From assembly GCA_025360005.1 (NCBI GenBank), contig JANYDA010000003.1, positions 56,334 through 120,333 of the forward strand: a stretch of DNA of 64,000 bases. The letters run 5' to 3'. Position 1 is the first letter of the stretch; each line of letters starts with the position of its first letter. This DNA is from Fibrobacteria bacterium. GTDB taxonomy: Bacteria; Fibrobacterota; Fibrobacteria; UBA11236. Below the pieces are notes generated by a model. That model was not told where the DNA came from, did not search any database, and saw nothing but the letters and a program-made list of their open reading frames with translations. The position numbers and the translations under genes were made by a program. Of this stretch, positions 36,799 through 44,679 are shown piece after piece.

Positions 36799-37716
36799 TC
36801 AGGTTCTCAACGCCAGGAACCAGGCCAGCGCATAGCTCCCATAACCCAAGAGCAGCATGGCCGCCTGGCGCGGAGGCTTATCCCACCACTTTGGAATGAA
36901 GCGCGAAAGCAATCCCAGGCCAATCCCTATCGCGAAGCCGTAGAAATGCGCCTTCACATCCACGTTCTCCCCCAGACCCACCAGCACCGCCACGAAGAAC
37001 GCCGAGATGAGGGGCGTCAGGCGGCGCAGGTTCCTGTCCCCGCGCCTGGGCAGGTTCAGGGTTTCCACCGCGGCCAGCATGCCGAGCACGCAAAAGACCA
37101 CGGATGAGAAGCCGATGGAGATATGGCCGGGGCCGGATGCCAGCGCCACCAGGCCATTGGTGAGACCGGCGCCGAATGTGGACAAAAGCATGATGGTCCC
37201 GATTCCCATCCGGTGGTTCAGCAAATTGAGGATGAAGTATCCGGAGACCAGGTTGCTGAGGAAATGGGTTTCGTCGGCATGCAGGGTGGTGGCCGTGACG
37301 CATCGCCACCATTGGCCGTCCAGGATCAGGCGCGCGTCCGCGTTGCCGCGGGAATGCCACCAATTGGCCCAGGGGCTGAGGCCGACCAGGAAATAGCACG
37401 CGACAGGTACCACCAGAAAGAAGAGGGGGGAGACCAGCAAATCGAGATCGCGCTTTTCCGGCGGGGCATCCTGGTACCCACGGTTTTCCGTACGGTACAG
37501 ATCCAGCAACTCCCGCCCCAGAAGCGCGTCTTTATCCTCCAAGGTCAAGAGCCATTCCTCGCCGTCGAACTCCATCCAATGCTTGATGAATTGCGACGCC
37601 AGCAGCAGGGAATACTCGCCGATTTCCTCTTTGCGCGGGCTGCGCAGCAGGATCATGCGCGCAGGCGGAGGATCGGGAGGAACGATAGGGGTAAGGGATC
37701 CCTCTTCAGGTAACAT
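36799..37716 (-). CDS. Rhomboid family intramembrane serine protease
   Basis: A 305-residue membrane protein. A cytoplasmic N-terminal region of about 90 residues is followed by six or so membrane segments. Rhomboid hallmarks: WWRCVTATTLHADETHFLSN, the catalytic serine in GHISIGFSSVVF (about residue 204), and the catalytic histidine in VKAHFYGFAIG (about 257). The GFSS form departs from the common GxSG, so activity is probable but not certain. Its start overlaps the end of hisA by 11 bp; an internal ATG at 37656 is an alternative. Convergent with the VIT gene. Confidence 0.82.
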   Translation of the reverse strand: MLPEEGSLTPIVPPDPPPARMILLRSPRKEEIGEYSLLLASQFIKHWMEFDGEEWLLTLEDKDALLGRELLDLYRTENRGYQDAPPEKRDLDLLVSPLFFLVVPVACYFLVGLSPWANWWHSRGNADARLILDGQWWRCVTATTLHADETHFLSNLVSGYFILNLLNHRMGIGTIMLLSTFGAGLTNGLVALASGPGHISIGFSSVVFCVLGMLAAVETLNLPRRGDRNLRRLTPLISAFFVAVLVGLGENVDVKAHFYGFAIGIGLGLLSRFIPKWWDKPPRQAAMLLLGYGSYALAWFLALRT

Positions 37717-38488
37717 TCATGCTACTGTGGCCGCGGTTCCATTCCGCGCATTCCGAGTAACGGATCAGGTTCCCGCCGAAGATGTCCAAAGCGCTGCCGA
37801 TGGAAAGATTCAGGCGGCCGCCGCTCCGTTCTTCCATACTTTGCAAATCGGAGATATCGCGCGCCCCGCCCGCATAAGTGATGGGGATGGGCGAAGTACG
37901 CGACAGCAGATCCACCAGATCCCATTCCACCCCTTGTTGCCGGCCCTCAACGTCGGCGGCATGGATCAGGAACTCGTCGCAATATCCGGAAATCGATTCC
38001 AGCAAGGCCGCCTCGATGCGCACCTGGGTTACGGTTTGCCAGCGGTTGATGGCCACGAACCAACCGTCTTGGCGCCTGCGGCAGCTCAGGTCCACCACCA
38101 GCTTTCCCTTTCCGGCCAGCGAGGAAATCCGGCGCAAGCGTTCCAGGCTGAACTGCCCCCCGGGAAACAACCAGGATGTAACAATGACGTGGCTGGCGCC
38201 CGCTTCCAGATAAGGGAGGATGTTGGCATCGTCCAGGCCGCCGCCCACTTGCATGCCTCCGGGCCAGGCCTGCAACGCGGATAAGGCTTGCTTCTCGTTG
38301 CCGGATCCCAGCATAATGATATGGCCTCCCGACAGCCCATCTCTTTTATACAGTTCCGCGAACCATGCTGCATCCTGCTCAGAGACGAAATTGGTGCGCA
38401 GGCCTTCGCCGGTATCGGACAGGGTACCGCCTACGATTTGCTTTACTTTTCCCTGATGGAGATCGATGCAGGGGCGGAAAACGGTCAT
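37706..38488 (-). CDS. hisA: HisA-type isomerase, eukaryote-like
   Basis: Phosphoribosylformimino-5-aminoimidazole carboxamide ribotide isomerase of histidine synthesis, 260 residues. It belongs to the eukaryote-type branch (HIS6, TIGR02129-like): FRPCIDLHQGKVKQIVGG, TNFVSEQDAAWFAELYKRD and GGHIIMLGSGNE differ from the usual bacterial pattern. The catalytic aspartates are visible in PCIDL and in KLVVDLSCRR. No other his gene is nearby. It overlaps the rhomboid gene and is divergent from mtgA. Confidence 0.85.
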   Translation of the reverse strand: MTVFRPCIDLHQGKVKQIVGGTLSDTGEGLRTNFVSEQDAAWFAELYKRDGLSGGHIIMLGSGNEKQALSALQAWPGGMQVGGGLDDANILPYLEAGASHVIVTSWLFPGGQFSLERLRRISSLAGKGKLVVDLSCRRRQDGWFVAINRWQTVTQVRIEAALLESISGYCDEFLIHAADVEGRQQGVEWDLVDLLSRTSPIPITYAGGARDISDLQSMEERSGGRLNLSIGSALDIFGGNLIRYSECAEWNRGHSSMNVT

Positions 38489-38527
38489 GGCTTGTGGTAT
38501 TCCTCCGGCTTGAATATTAGTTTGATG

Positions 38528-38556
38528 TTGCTAAGTTGCAAATCCGGCTTTACAAG
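38528..38556 (+). promoter_or_regulatory. Candidate promoter for mtgA
   Basis: TTGCTA at 38528-38533 and TACAAG at 38551-38556 are spaced by 17 bp, 30 bp before the mtgA start, in the 98-bp gap between divergent hisA and mtgA. Confidence 0.35.
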
Positions 38557-38586
38557 CAATAGTAACGGGGTGAAGACTCACCCGGC

Positions 38587-39660
38587 ATGGTTGACATGGT
38601 CGAAAAACCGAGCGCGAAACCCGGCTGGATCAAAATCCTGAAGGCGACTTTCCATGTCGGCTTCCTTACCGCGAAGACCATCTGGCTGATTCTCTGGACC
38701 CTGTACCAGTTGGCCTTGGGCGCCATCCTGGTGGCCTTGGTCTGGGGCGTGCTGCGGGTAGGCGAATATTTCTCCGTGTGGGACATCCGCCAACTGGTGC
38801 ATGAGAACCCCAAATCCACCACCTTTATCGATTCGGAAAGGGCGCGGCTGGCCGACAGCTTGCGCCATGCGGGAGCGCCGCTTCCCGATACCTTGATCCG
38901 CTGGACCTGGATCCCGCTCGATTCCATCCCCAAGGTTATCCAGGAACTTACCCTTATCGCCGAGGATGCGAAATTCTTCGAGCACCAGGGATTCGATCTG
39001 GAGCAGATCGAGTACGCCCTGGTGGCCAACCATCAGGCCGGCAAGAAGGCGCGCGGAGCCAGCACCATCACCCAGCAGGTGGCCAAGAACCTGTACCTCT
39101 CCAAGGAAAAGGAGATGAGCCGGAAACTGCGGGAGGCCGTCATCACCCTGGTGATGGAGCATTACCTGAGCAAGGAGCGGATCCTGGAGGTTTACCTCAA
39201 CGTGGCGCAGTTCGACGACGGCGTATTCGGCATTCGCGAGGCGGCGCGCCATTGGCTGAGGAAGGAACCCAAGGATCTGACCCAGGACGAGGCCATCAAC
39301 CTGGTTTGCCTATTGCCCAGTCCCACCAAATGGAATCCCAAGAAGCCGAACAACGCCTTCCTGCAGCATAAGCGTCTGGTGTTGCGCAACTACGCCATGT
39401 ATAAAGGCATTCGCACCGGCGCGGATTCCTCGGGCGCCGACTCCCGTGACTCGGTTTTCTCGCATCTGGCGGAACAGTTATCCGATGAACGTTGGAAAGG
39501 GTTGCGCACCAGACCGTTGCTGGACGTATCCGCGGACAGCGGAGGCGACGATGATTCCGGCACCAAGCCTTCGCCGTCCGGACAGCATCCCTCCCGTACC
39601 ACCGTTGGGCCGGAAGCCGGCGCCGTGAGGCGTCCCGGGACCGCCCCGCGCACTTTCTGA
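38587..39660 (+). CDS. mtgA: Monofunctional peptidoglycan transglycosylase
   Basis: A GT51 enzyme polymerising lipid II glycan chains, 357 residues. One membrane segment (about 35-58) anchors it. The catalytic motif LIAEDAKFFEHQGFD has its Glu at about 126, followed by RGASTITQQVAKNLYLS and RILEVYLNVAQFDDGVFG, both standard. No transpeptidase domain follows; the last 70 residues are a low-complexity Ser/Gly/Pro tail (from about 280) not usual for MtgA. ATG codons at 38587 and 38596 are both possible. Confidence 0.9.
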   Translation: MVDMVEKPSAKPGWIKILKATFHVGFLTAKTIWLILWTLYQLALGAILVALVWGVLRVGEYFSVWDIRQLVHENPKSTTFIDSERARLADSLRHAGAPLPDTLIRWTWIPLDSIPKVIQELTLIAEDAKFFEHQGFDLEQIEYALVANHQAGKKARGASTITQQVAKNLYLSKEKEMSRKLREAVITLVMEHYLSKERILEVYLNVAQFDDGVFGIREAARHWLRKEPKDLTQDEAINLVCLLPSPTKWNPKKPNNAFLQHKRLVLRNYAMYKGIRTGADSSGADSRDSVFSHLAEQLSDERWKGLRTRPLLDVSADSGGDDDSGTKPSPSGQHPSRTTVGPEAGAVRRPGTAPRTF

Positions 39661-39728
39661 TCAGCGCGCGGATCCTTTTTTCCTCTCAAGGATCGATGTG
39701 GCGCGGCGGGCGTGGCCGTGCGTCCGCT

Positions 39729-41027
39729 TCAGGAGGCGAGGTATTCCACGATGGCGCTACGGAGTTTCTGGTACATCCAGCGCATCTTTTCCGGATCCTC
39801 CTCCAGCAAAGTGGCGCGGAACCCATGCAGGTCCGAACAGAAGGATGAAATGGGTACCACGCAAATCCCGGTCGCGGCCAATACGTAATAGACGAAGCGC
39901 TTGTCCAAGGGCACGTCTTCGGTCATTTTTTCCACCAGGGCGCGCGCTTCCGGATTGGCCACCTTCAGCTTTTGGGTGGGCTTGAGAACGTCTTTCTTGA
40001 ACATGATGGACGTGTAAAAGGCGCCGAAGGTCTTGTTTACGATCAGCCCGGGCACGTCGTGCAAGGTCTCGAAGACCACATCCCCGCGTTTCTGGATGTC
40101 CAGGTTGAGGGCGGCGCGATGGGCCTGGAATTCCGGATGGGACAGGATGCGCGGGATGGCCATTTGCGGCAAGGTGGTGGAACATACCTCCAGCATCTTG
40201 GCGTCCTCGATCGCCTTCACCAGGCGGCCGAACTCGGCGTCCCGTCCCGTATTGTAGAACTCCAACCAGCCGCAGCGGGAGCCGGGCCAGGGAAGCTCCT
40301 TGGAGATGCCCTTCATGGAGATGCCGCAAACGTTGCCGATGACCTGGGCCAGGGGAATGGCCTTGGTGCCGTTGTAGGTGATGTGGGTATAGATCTCGTC
40401 CGCGATGATGAACAAATCGTTTTCCGCGCACAGGGACACGATTTCGCGCAGGTACCATTCCGGGTACACCATCCCGGTGGGATTGTCCGGATTGATGATC
40501 AGGATCCCGACGATGTTGGGATTGTATCTGATCTTGTTGCGCAACTCCTCCATGTCCGGATACCAATGGTTTTCCGGCAACAGCTTGTAGGTGATGGGCG
40601 GCTGGCTGGCGTGCCCGCCTTCCGCGGATGAATGCGTGGAGTATCCCGGCGAAGGCCCGATGACGCGCGCGCCGGGATCCAGGTACTGGTATACCTTGGA
40701 GATGGCGTCGCCCAGGCCGTTGCAGAAGAGGATGTCTTCCGGCGTTATTTGCGCGCCGCCCAAGGCGTTGTTCTGCATGGCCAGGTATTGGCGGGTTTCC
40801 AGCACGCCTTTGGTTGGGCAATAGGCATAGCTCAGGTTTTCCTGGGCCAGATCGGAAACGATCTTCTTCATCCAAACCGGAATCGGCGTTCCCTTGGCGA
40901 CAGGGTCCCCGATGTTTTCCCAGAATATCTCGATGCCGAGCTTCTGGAATATTTGGGCCTTCTTTACGATTTCCCGGATTTCATAAACCAGTTCGCCGGC
41001 TCCAGCGTGCAGTATTGTGCGTCTCAT
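39729..41027 (-). CDS. Class I/II PLP-dependent aminotransferase
   Basis: A 432-residue aminotransferase of the aspartate/alanine aminotransferase group. EIFWENIGDPVAKG, YCPTKGVLETRQYLA, LIINPDNPTGMVYP and SMKGISKELPWPGSRCGWLE (PLP lysine) are visible. The exact amino acid used cannot be told. A TATACT box at 41037-41042 lies only about 10 bases before the ATG and there is no ribosome site, so the mRNA may be nearly leaderless. The adjacent 639-bp non-coding block lies upstream. Confidence 0.85.
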   Translation of the reverse strand: MRRTILHAGAGELVYEIREIVKKAQIFQKLGIEIFWENIGDPVAKGTPIPVWMKKIVSDLAQENLSYAYCPTKGVLETRQYLAMQNNALGGAQITPEDILFCNGLGDAISKVYQYLDPGARVIGPSPGYSTHSSAEGGHASQPPITYKLLPENHWYPDMEELRNKIRYNPNIVGILIINPDNPTGMVYPEWYLREIVSLCAENDLFIIADEIYTHITYNGTKAIPLAQVIGNVCGISMKGISKELPWPGSRCGWLEFYNTGRDAEFGRLVKAIEDAKMLEVCSTTLPQMAIPRILSHPEFQAHRAALNLDIQKRGDVVFETLHDVPGLIVNKTFGAFYTSIMFKKDVLKPTQKLKVANPEARALVEKMTEDVPLDKRFVYYVLAATGICVVPISSFCSDLHGFRATLLEEDPEKMRWMYQKLRSAIVEYLAS

Positions 41028-41036
41028 GGTTTTTTA

Positions 41037-41042
41037 AGTATA
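41037..41042 (-). promoter_or_regulatory. Candidate -10 box of the aminotransferase gene
   Basis: Leftward TATACT, with the ATG at 41027 only 9 bases after the box. No good -35 is seen at the expected place (41060-41065). If real, transcription would begin at or next to the start codon. Confidence 0.35.
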
Positions 41043-41064
41043 GAATTTTACCCTGCGTGGAAGA

Positions 41065-41289
41065 GGCCCGGGGCCCGTGGGCGGGCTGGGCCTCAGGCAG
41101 GCTTGCGTGTGCCTTAAGACTCCATGCTGCGGTGTCGCGTGGTCCGGTCCTGGGCTTGGGGGTGGGCTTTCGCTCACGGCCGCGATCGACGTCGCGTGAC
41201 TTATTCGGCTTGGGCGCGGCCGTTCGCTGCGGACCGGACGGTTTGCGGCTGCGCCTGATTCGGCCCAGCCCGCCCACGGGTCCCGGGCC
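41065..41289. repeat. 28-bp inverted repeat with nested stems
   Basis: Bases 41065-41092 are complementary to 41262-41289 at 27 of 28 positions. Inside, TCAGGC pairs with GCCTGA, GTCCGGTCC pairs with GGACCGGAC, and TCAC..GCGA pairs with TCGC..GTGA, all in nested order. The whole 225-base segment can therefore fold as one elongated structured RNA or DNA cruciform. Which strand, if any, is transcribed is not known. Confidence 0.65.
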
Positions 41290-41416
41290 GCGGCCATGCG
41301 GGCTTGTTCCATACGTACGGTTTGGTTTGAGACGTCCGCTTGCGCGTCGAGGGGTGGGTCACAGGGGCTGGGCGTTAGGCGACTTGCATGGACTGCGGAG
41401 GATGCCTTTCGAGTCT

Positions 41417-41474
41417 GGGGCGATTGGGTGGGGCGGGTTTTGCGAGTGGGGTTGGCTGGGGGGTGGGTCGGGGC
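41417..41474 (+). other. Two G-quadruplex motifs
   Basis: On the + strand four G-runs of three or more fall within 41417-41437 (GGGG, GGG, GGGG, GGG with loops of 5, 1 and 1), and another set falls within about 41448-41474. Both fit the G3+N1-7 pattern. Confidence 0.55.
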
Positions 41475-41515
41475 CGCGGCGAGTGTTGGGACTATGCTTT
41501 GGAAAACCGCGCGGC

Positions 41516-41571
41516 GGGGAGAAGAGGGGAGGGGAAGGGAGGAGAGGGAGGAAGAAAGGAGGAGAGAGAAG
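41516..41571 (+). repeat. 56-nt uninterrupted purine tract
   Basis: Every base from 41516 to 41571 on the + strand is G or A (for example AGGGGAGGGGAAGGGAGGAG). Such homopurine runs can form triplex DNA and are improbable by chance at this length. Confidence 0.75.
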
Positions 41572-41666
41572 TGGGTTGTGTGGTGGGGCGCGGTTGGGGT
41601 TGGCCGTTTCGCTGGAATGTGCGCGGTGGAGAAGGCCCGACCTTGGGGGGGACGGGCCGGGCGGGC

Positions 41667-42848
41667 TCAGTGGGCGCGCATCTGGGAGGGATTGGGGGTA
41701 TAGGAGCGGGGGAACCGGGTTTGCTGGTTGAAGATGTTCTTCTTCAGGTTGTCCGCGTCCCAGTAGACGGTAGAGAGGTTGGCGCCGGAGAAGTCGCAGC
41801 CGGTGATGAACGCATTGTTGAAGCTGACGTTGGAAAGATCGGCGCCGGTGAAATCGACGTTGAAGAGCTGGGCGCCGGAGAAATCCGCGAACTTGAGGTC
41901 GGCGCCGGAGAAATCCACCTTGCTGATCTTGTCGACCGAAGAGAACTTGGCGCGCTCCAATTGGGCACCATGGAAGTTGGTCTTATCCAGGGACTTCATG
42001 TCGTATACGGAGGAATTGAGGGAGGATCCGGAGAAGTTCACGCCCTCCAGATCCACGCGATAGAAGGAAGCATTGTTGAAGGAACAATGTTCAAAGGAGG
42101 CGCTGCCCATCTTGGTGAATTGGAATTCCGCCTTATCGAATTTGGAATCCGTAAAGCGTGAGCCTTTCAGGTTGGCTTCCACCAGGGCGGTGGATTGCAG
42201 GTTGGCATTGCTGAAGGCCAGCTTGGAAAGATCCGCGCCGGTAAGGTTGGATTCGGCGAGATTGATATTGGCCATGGTGGCGCCGGAGAAGTCGGCGCCC
42301 TCGAATTTAACCGCGTTGAATACGGCGCCGGTGAGATCCGCTTTGGAGAAGTCGGAGCCTTCCAGGCTGTTGTTCTTGAAGCTGGCGCCGGCCAGGTTGG
42401 CTTTGGCGAACACGGCCTTTTCATTGAACTTGGCTTCCACGAAATTCGCCTTGGTCAAGATGGCCCCTTCAAAGCCGGCGTCCAACAGCACCGCGTTGGA
42501 GAAGTTGGCGCCTTCCAGTCCGGCATGTTTGAACGAGCTGTTGCGCAGATCGGTATTGCGGAAATCCGCCTGGGGGAATTGGGTGTTCCGGAAATCGGCT
42601 TCCGTAATCTGCATGGAGGAAAAATTCACGCTCTTGCCCTTGGAATCCTCAAAGCTGGCCTTGGCGCCTAGGGTTTGGTTGAAGCGGGCGTTATCCAAAG
42701 TGCAGCCTTTGAATTCCGCATTGGTCAAATCGCGGCTACTGAAAGAGCGGTTGCTGAGATCTTCTCCCTTATGGGCTTCGGCGGCCATCACGGAGGCTGG
42801 CAGGGAAGCGATCCCCATCAGCAGACACAGGGAGTTAATACTGCGCAT
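41667..42848 (-). CDS. Exported pentapeptide-repeat protein
   Basis: A 393-residue protein with a signal peptide (LCLLMGIASLPASVMAAEA) followed by about 60 tandem A(D/N)Lxx-type pentapeptides, such as ADFRNTDLRNSSF and ADLSKLAFSNANLQ, forming a right-handed quadrilateral beta-helix over about residues 35-370. The export signal distinguishes it from cytoplasmic pentapeptide proteins such as Qnr. The ATG at 42848 has TAGGA upstream; an in-frame TTG at 42863 is less likely. Divergent from alr across a palindromic site. Specific role unknown. Confidence 0.85.
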   Translation of the reverse strand: MRSINSLCLLMGIASLPASVMAAEAHKGEDLSNRSFSSRDLTNAEFKGCTLDNARFNQTLGAKASFEDSKGKSVNFSSMQITEADFRNTQFPQADFRNTDLRNSSFKHAGLEGANFSNAVLLDAGFEGAILTKANFVEAKFNEKAVFAKANLAGASFKNNSLEGSDFSKADLTGAVFNAVKFEGADFSGATMANINLAESNLTGADLSKLAFSNANLQSTALVEANLKGSRFTDSKFDKAEFQFTKMGSASFEHCSFNNASFYRVDLEGVNFSGSSLNSSVYDMKSLDKTNFHGAQLERAKFSSVDKISKVDFSGADLKFADFSGAQLFNVDFTGADLSNVSFNNAFITGCDFSGANLSTVYWDADNLKKNIFNQQTRFPRSYTPNPSQMRAH

Positions 42849-42913
42849 ATTCCTACTTTCCAAAATGTGGGACAGACGGGCCGGCCTGTTGGTCCGAGGC
42901 GGCAGCCCAGCCT

Positions 42914-42931
42914 AAATTTAATGTTAAATTT
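42914..42931. promoter_or_regulatory. Palindrome between divergent alr and pentapeptide genes
   Basis: AAATTTAA-TG-TTAAATTT is a perfect 8+2+8 inverted repeat in the 136-bp gap, A+T-only in both arms in a G+C-rich region. Its symmetry and place suggest a repressor or activator site, or part of overlapping divergent promoters. Confidence 0.45.
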
Positions 42932-42984
42932 GCTTTTCGCCATGAAGCCAGTGCCTCATTTTTAACTTCGGACCCCTCCAGACT

Positions 42985-44109
42985 ATGCGCGCTCTTAAAG
43001 AATCCATGCCATCGAGGGTCCGATTGGAGGTCAACCTCAAATCCATCCGCCAAAATTTCCTCCAAATCCGTAAAACCGTGCGTCCGGCACAGGTCATGAC
43101 CGTGCTCAAGGCGGATGCCTATGGTCTGGGAGCCGAGCGGGTGGCGGAGGCCCTGGTCGATTCCGGCGCCGATCGTTTGGGTGTGGCCGAACTGAAAGAA
43201 GCCGCCAGGCTGGTCAAACGCTTTGAGGTGCCGGTGCAAATCATCGGCGGTTTGCTGGCGGCGGAGATACCGGAATGCGTGAGATTGGGCGTGGTATGTC
43301 CCGTCCCGGATCTGGCTACGGCCAAGGCATTGTCCCGGGCCGCCAAGAAGCAGGGCCGCAGGGTTAGGATCCATATCAAGGTGGACACCGGGATGGGACG
43401 CCTTGGCATTCCCTATTTCCAAGCCTTCCGGGAAATCGCCGCCATCGCCAAGTTGTCCGGGTTGGTGCTGGAGGGCATCTATTCCCATTTCCCCGATGCC
43501 AACAATCCCATGCACCCCAAATCCAAGGATCAACTCGGCCTGTTCCGGAACCTGCTGCAACAACTGCAGGCGGCCGATATCCGCTTTCCTCTGGTGCATA
43601 TGGCCAATTCGGATGGCATCAACAATTACCCGGAATCCTATTTCAATCTGGTCCGGACCGGAATCAACCTGTACGGCGTTTTCGACCTGAGCGGCTTGCG
43701 CAGCTACCGGCTTTCGCCATCGCTATCCTTGAAGACGACCCTGATCGCCAAGCGCCTGCTTCCGGCCGGATTTACTATCGGTTACGGCTGCACTCATACT
43801 CTCTTCAGGGAAACTTGGGTGGGCACCGTGCCGGCGGGATATGCGGATGGGGTACCTTTGGCCGCCAGCAATTCCGGGCAGGTATTGATCCGGGGAAAGG
43901 CCTGCAATATCATCGGCCGGATTTCCATGGATTACCTGACCGTCGATTTGAACGGCTGCCCGGCCGCGAGGGTGGGGGACGGGGTGGTCCTGGTAGGGAA
44001 GTCCGGGCGCGAGGAAATCACCATCGAGGATTGGGCCCGCATCAAGCAAACCCATCCCTACGATATCATCTGTTCCCTTGGCAATCGGGTGGAAAGGGTA
44101 TACTTGTAA
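42985..44109 (+). CDS. alr: Alanine racemase
   Basis: Interconverts L- and D-alanine for peptidoglycan. The 374-residue fold-type III PLP enzyme has VLKADAYGLGAE with the PLP lysine at residue 42, RVRIHIKVDTGMGRLGI, and GYGCTHTLF with the second catalytic residue (Tyr near 267), then a C-terminal beta domain with GRISMDYLTVDL. An internal ATG eight codons in (43006) is an alternative start. A lipoprotein gene follows 30 bp downstream. Confidence 0.93.
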   Translation: MRALKESMPSRVRLEVNLKSIRQNFLQIRKTVRPAQVMTVLKADAYGLGAERVAEALVDSGADRLGVAELKEAARLVKRFEVPVQIIGGLLAAEIPECVRLGVVCPVPDLATAKALSRAAKKQGRRVRIHIKVDTGMGRLGIPYFQAFREIAAIAKLSGLVLEGIYSHFPDANNPMHPKSKDQLGLFRNLLQQLQAADIRFPLVHMANSDGINNYPESYFNLVRTGINLYGVFDLSGLRSYRLSPSLSLKTTLIAKRLLPAGFTIGYGCTHTLFRETWVGTVPAGYADGVPLAASNSGQVLIRGKACNIIGRISMDYLTVDLNGCPAARVGDGVVLVGKSGREEITIEDWARIKQTHPYDIICSLGNRVERVYL

Positions 44110-44139
44110 TGGTATCATGGCGGCAAGGGAGCCCTCATC

Positions 44140-44652
44140 ATGCCAAAGCAATCCTTTCCCCGGCCTTCGCCTTTCCGAATCCCCGTTTGGATGCTTCCCG
44201 CGTTTGGGCTGGCCTTGTCGGCCTGGACCGGACTCACCGCGTGCAAGCCGGTGGATATCAGTCAGGCTGCCACCGATTCCACTTCGACTACCGTCACGGC
44301 AGGCGACAGCGCCACTTTGCGGGTCACCAACAATATCGATATCGATCCCGGCACCATCACCATCGCCCTGTTCCCGGCGGCATCCATCGACATCGTGAAC
44401 GCCAACAAGACCAAGGATCTGGGCTTGGTGGGATTCGGCAAGACTCAGATTTTCCAGGTGCCGGCCGGCAATTGGAAATTGGCCTACGCGGACCGCGCGG
44501 GCGCCCTGCATCCCATGATCAACGCGATCGGTGCCACGCAGGATTGGGTGAAATCGATCATCGTGAAGAACGGGGACTATGCCTTGGTCCTGAAAACGGA
44601 CGGCAACGAGGTGGTATGGGTTCCCACTTTCAAAACCGATCCGGCCCTTTAG
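44140..44652 (+). CDS. Small lipoprotein
   Basis: A 170-residue protein with a lipoprotein signal: basic start, hydrophobic core and a lipobox ending LTAC (Cys at residue 35). The rest is a small Thr-rich beta-type domain (STTVTAGDSATLRVTNNI, VPAGNWKLAYADR). I do not recognise a family. It follows alr by 30 bp and converges on the pilin operon. Confidence 0.65.
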   Translation: MPKQSFPRPSPFRIPVWMLPAFGLALSAWTGLTACKPVDISQAATDSTSTTVTAGDSATLRVTNNIDIDPGTITIALFPAASIDIVNANKTKDLGLVGFGKTQIFQVPAGNWKLAYADRAGALHPMINAIGATQDWVKSIIVKNGDYALVLKTDGNEVVWVPTFKTDPAL

Positions 44653-44679
44653 CCACTCGCCCTTAGTTGCGGGCTGGCT

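Larger units (their letters stand above)
41028..41666. other. Gene-free block with repeat, G-runs and purine tract
   Basis: No credible gene on either strand: open frames here are low-complexity Gly/Arg or Pro/Ser translations without ribosome sites, and some run through neighbouring genes. The left 260 bases hold a long inverted repeat, the middle holds clustered G-runs, and the right holds a pure purine run. The block separates two leftward genes. Confidence 0.7.

Noticed and set aside
40814..41731. 305-codon rightward open frame
   Set aside because: It runs antisense through the aminotransferase gene into G-rich repeats; translation is low-complexity Gly/Arg/Trp with no ribosome site.
41388..42161. 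257-codon rightward open frame over the pentapeptide gene
   Set aside because: It is the antisense image of pentapeptide repeats, which always yield long open frames.
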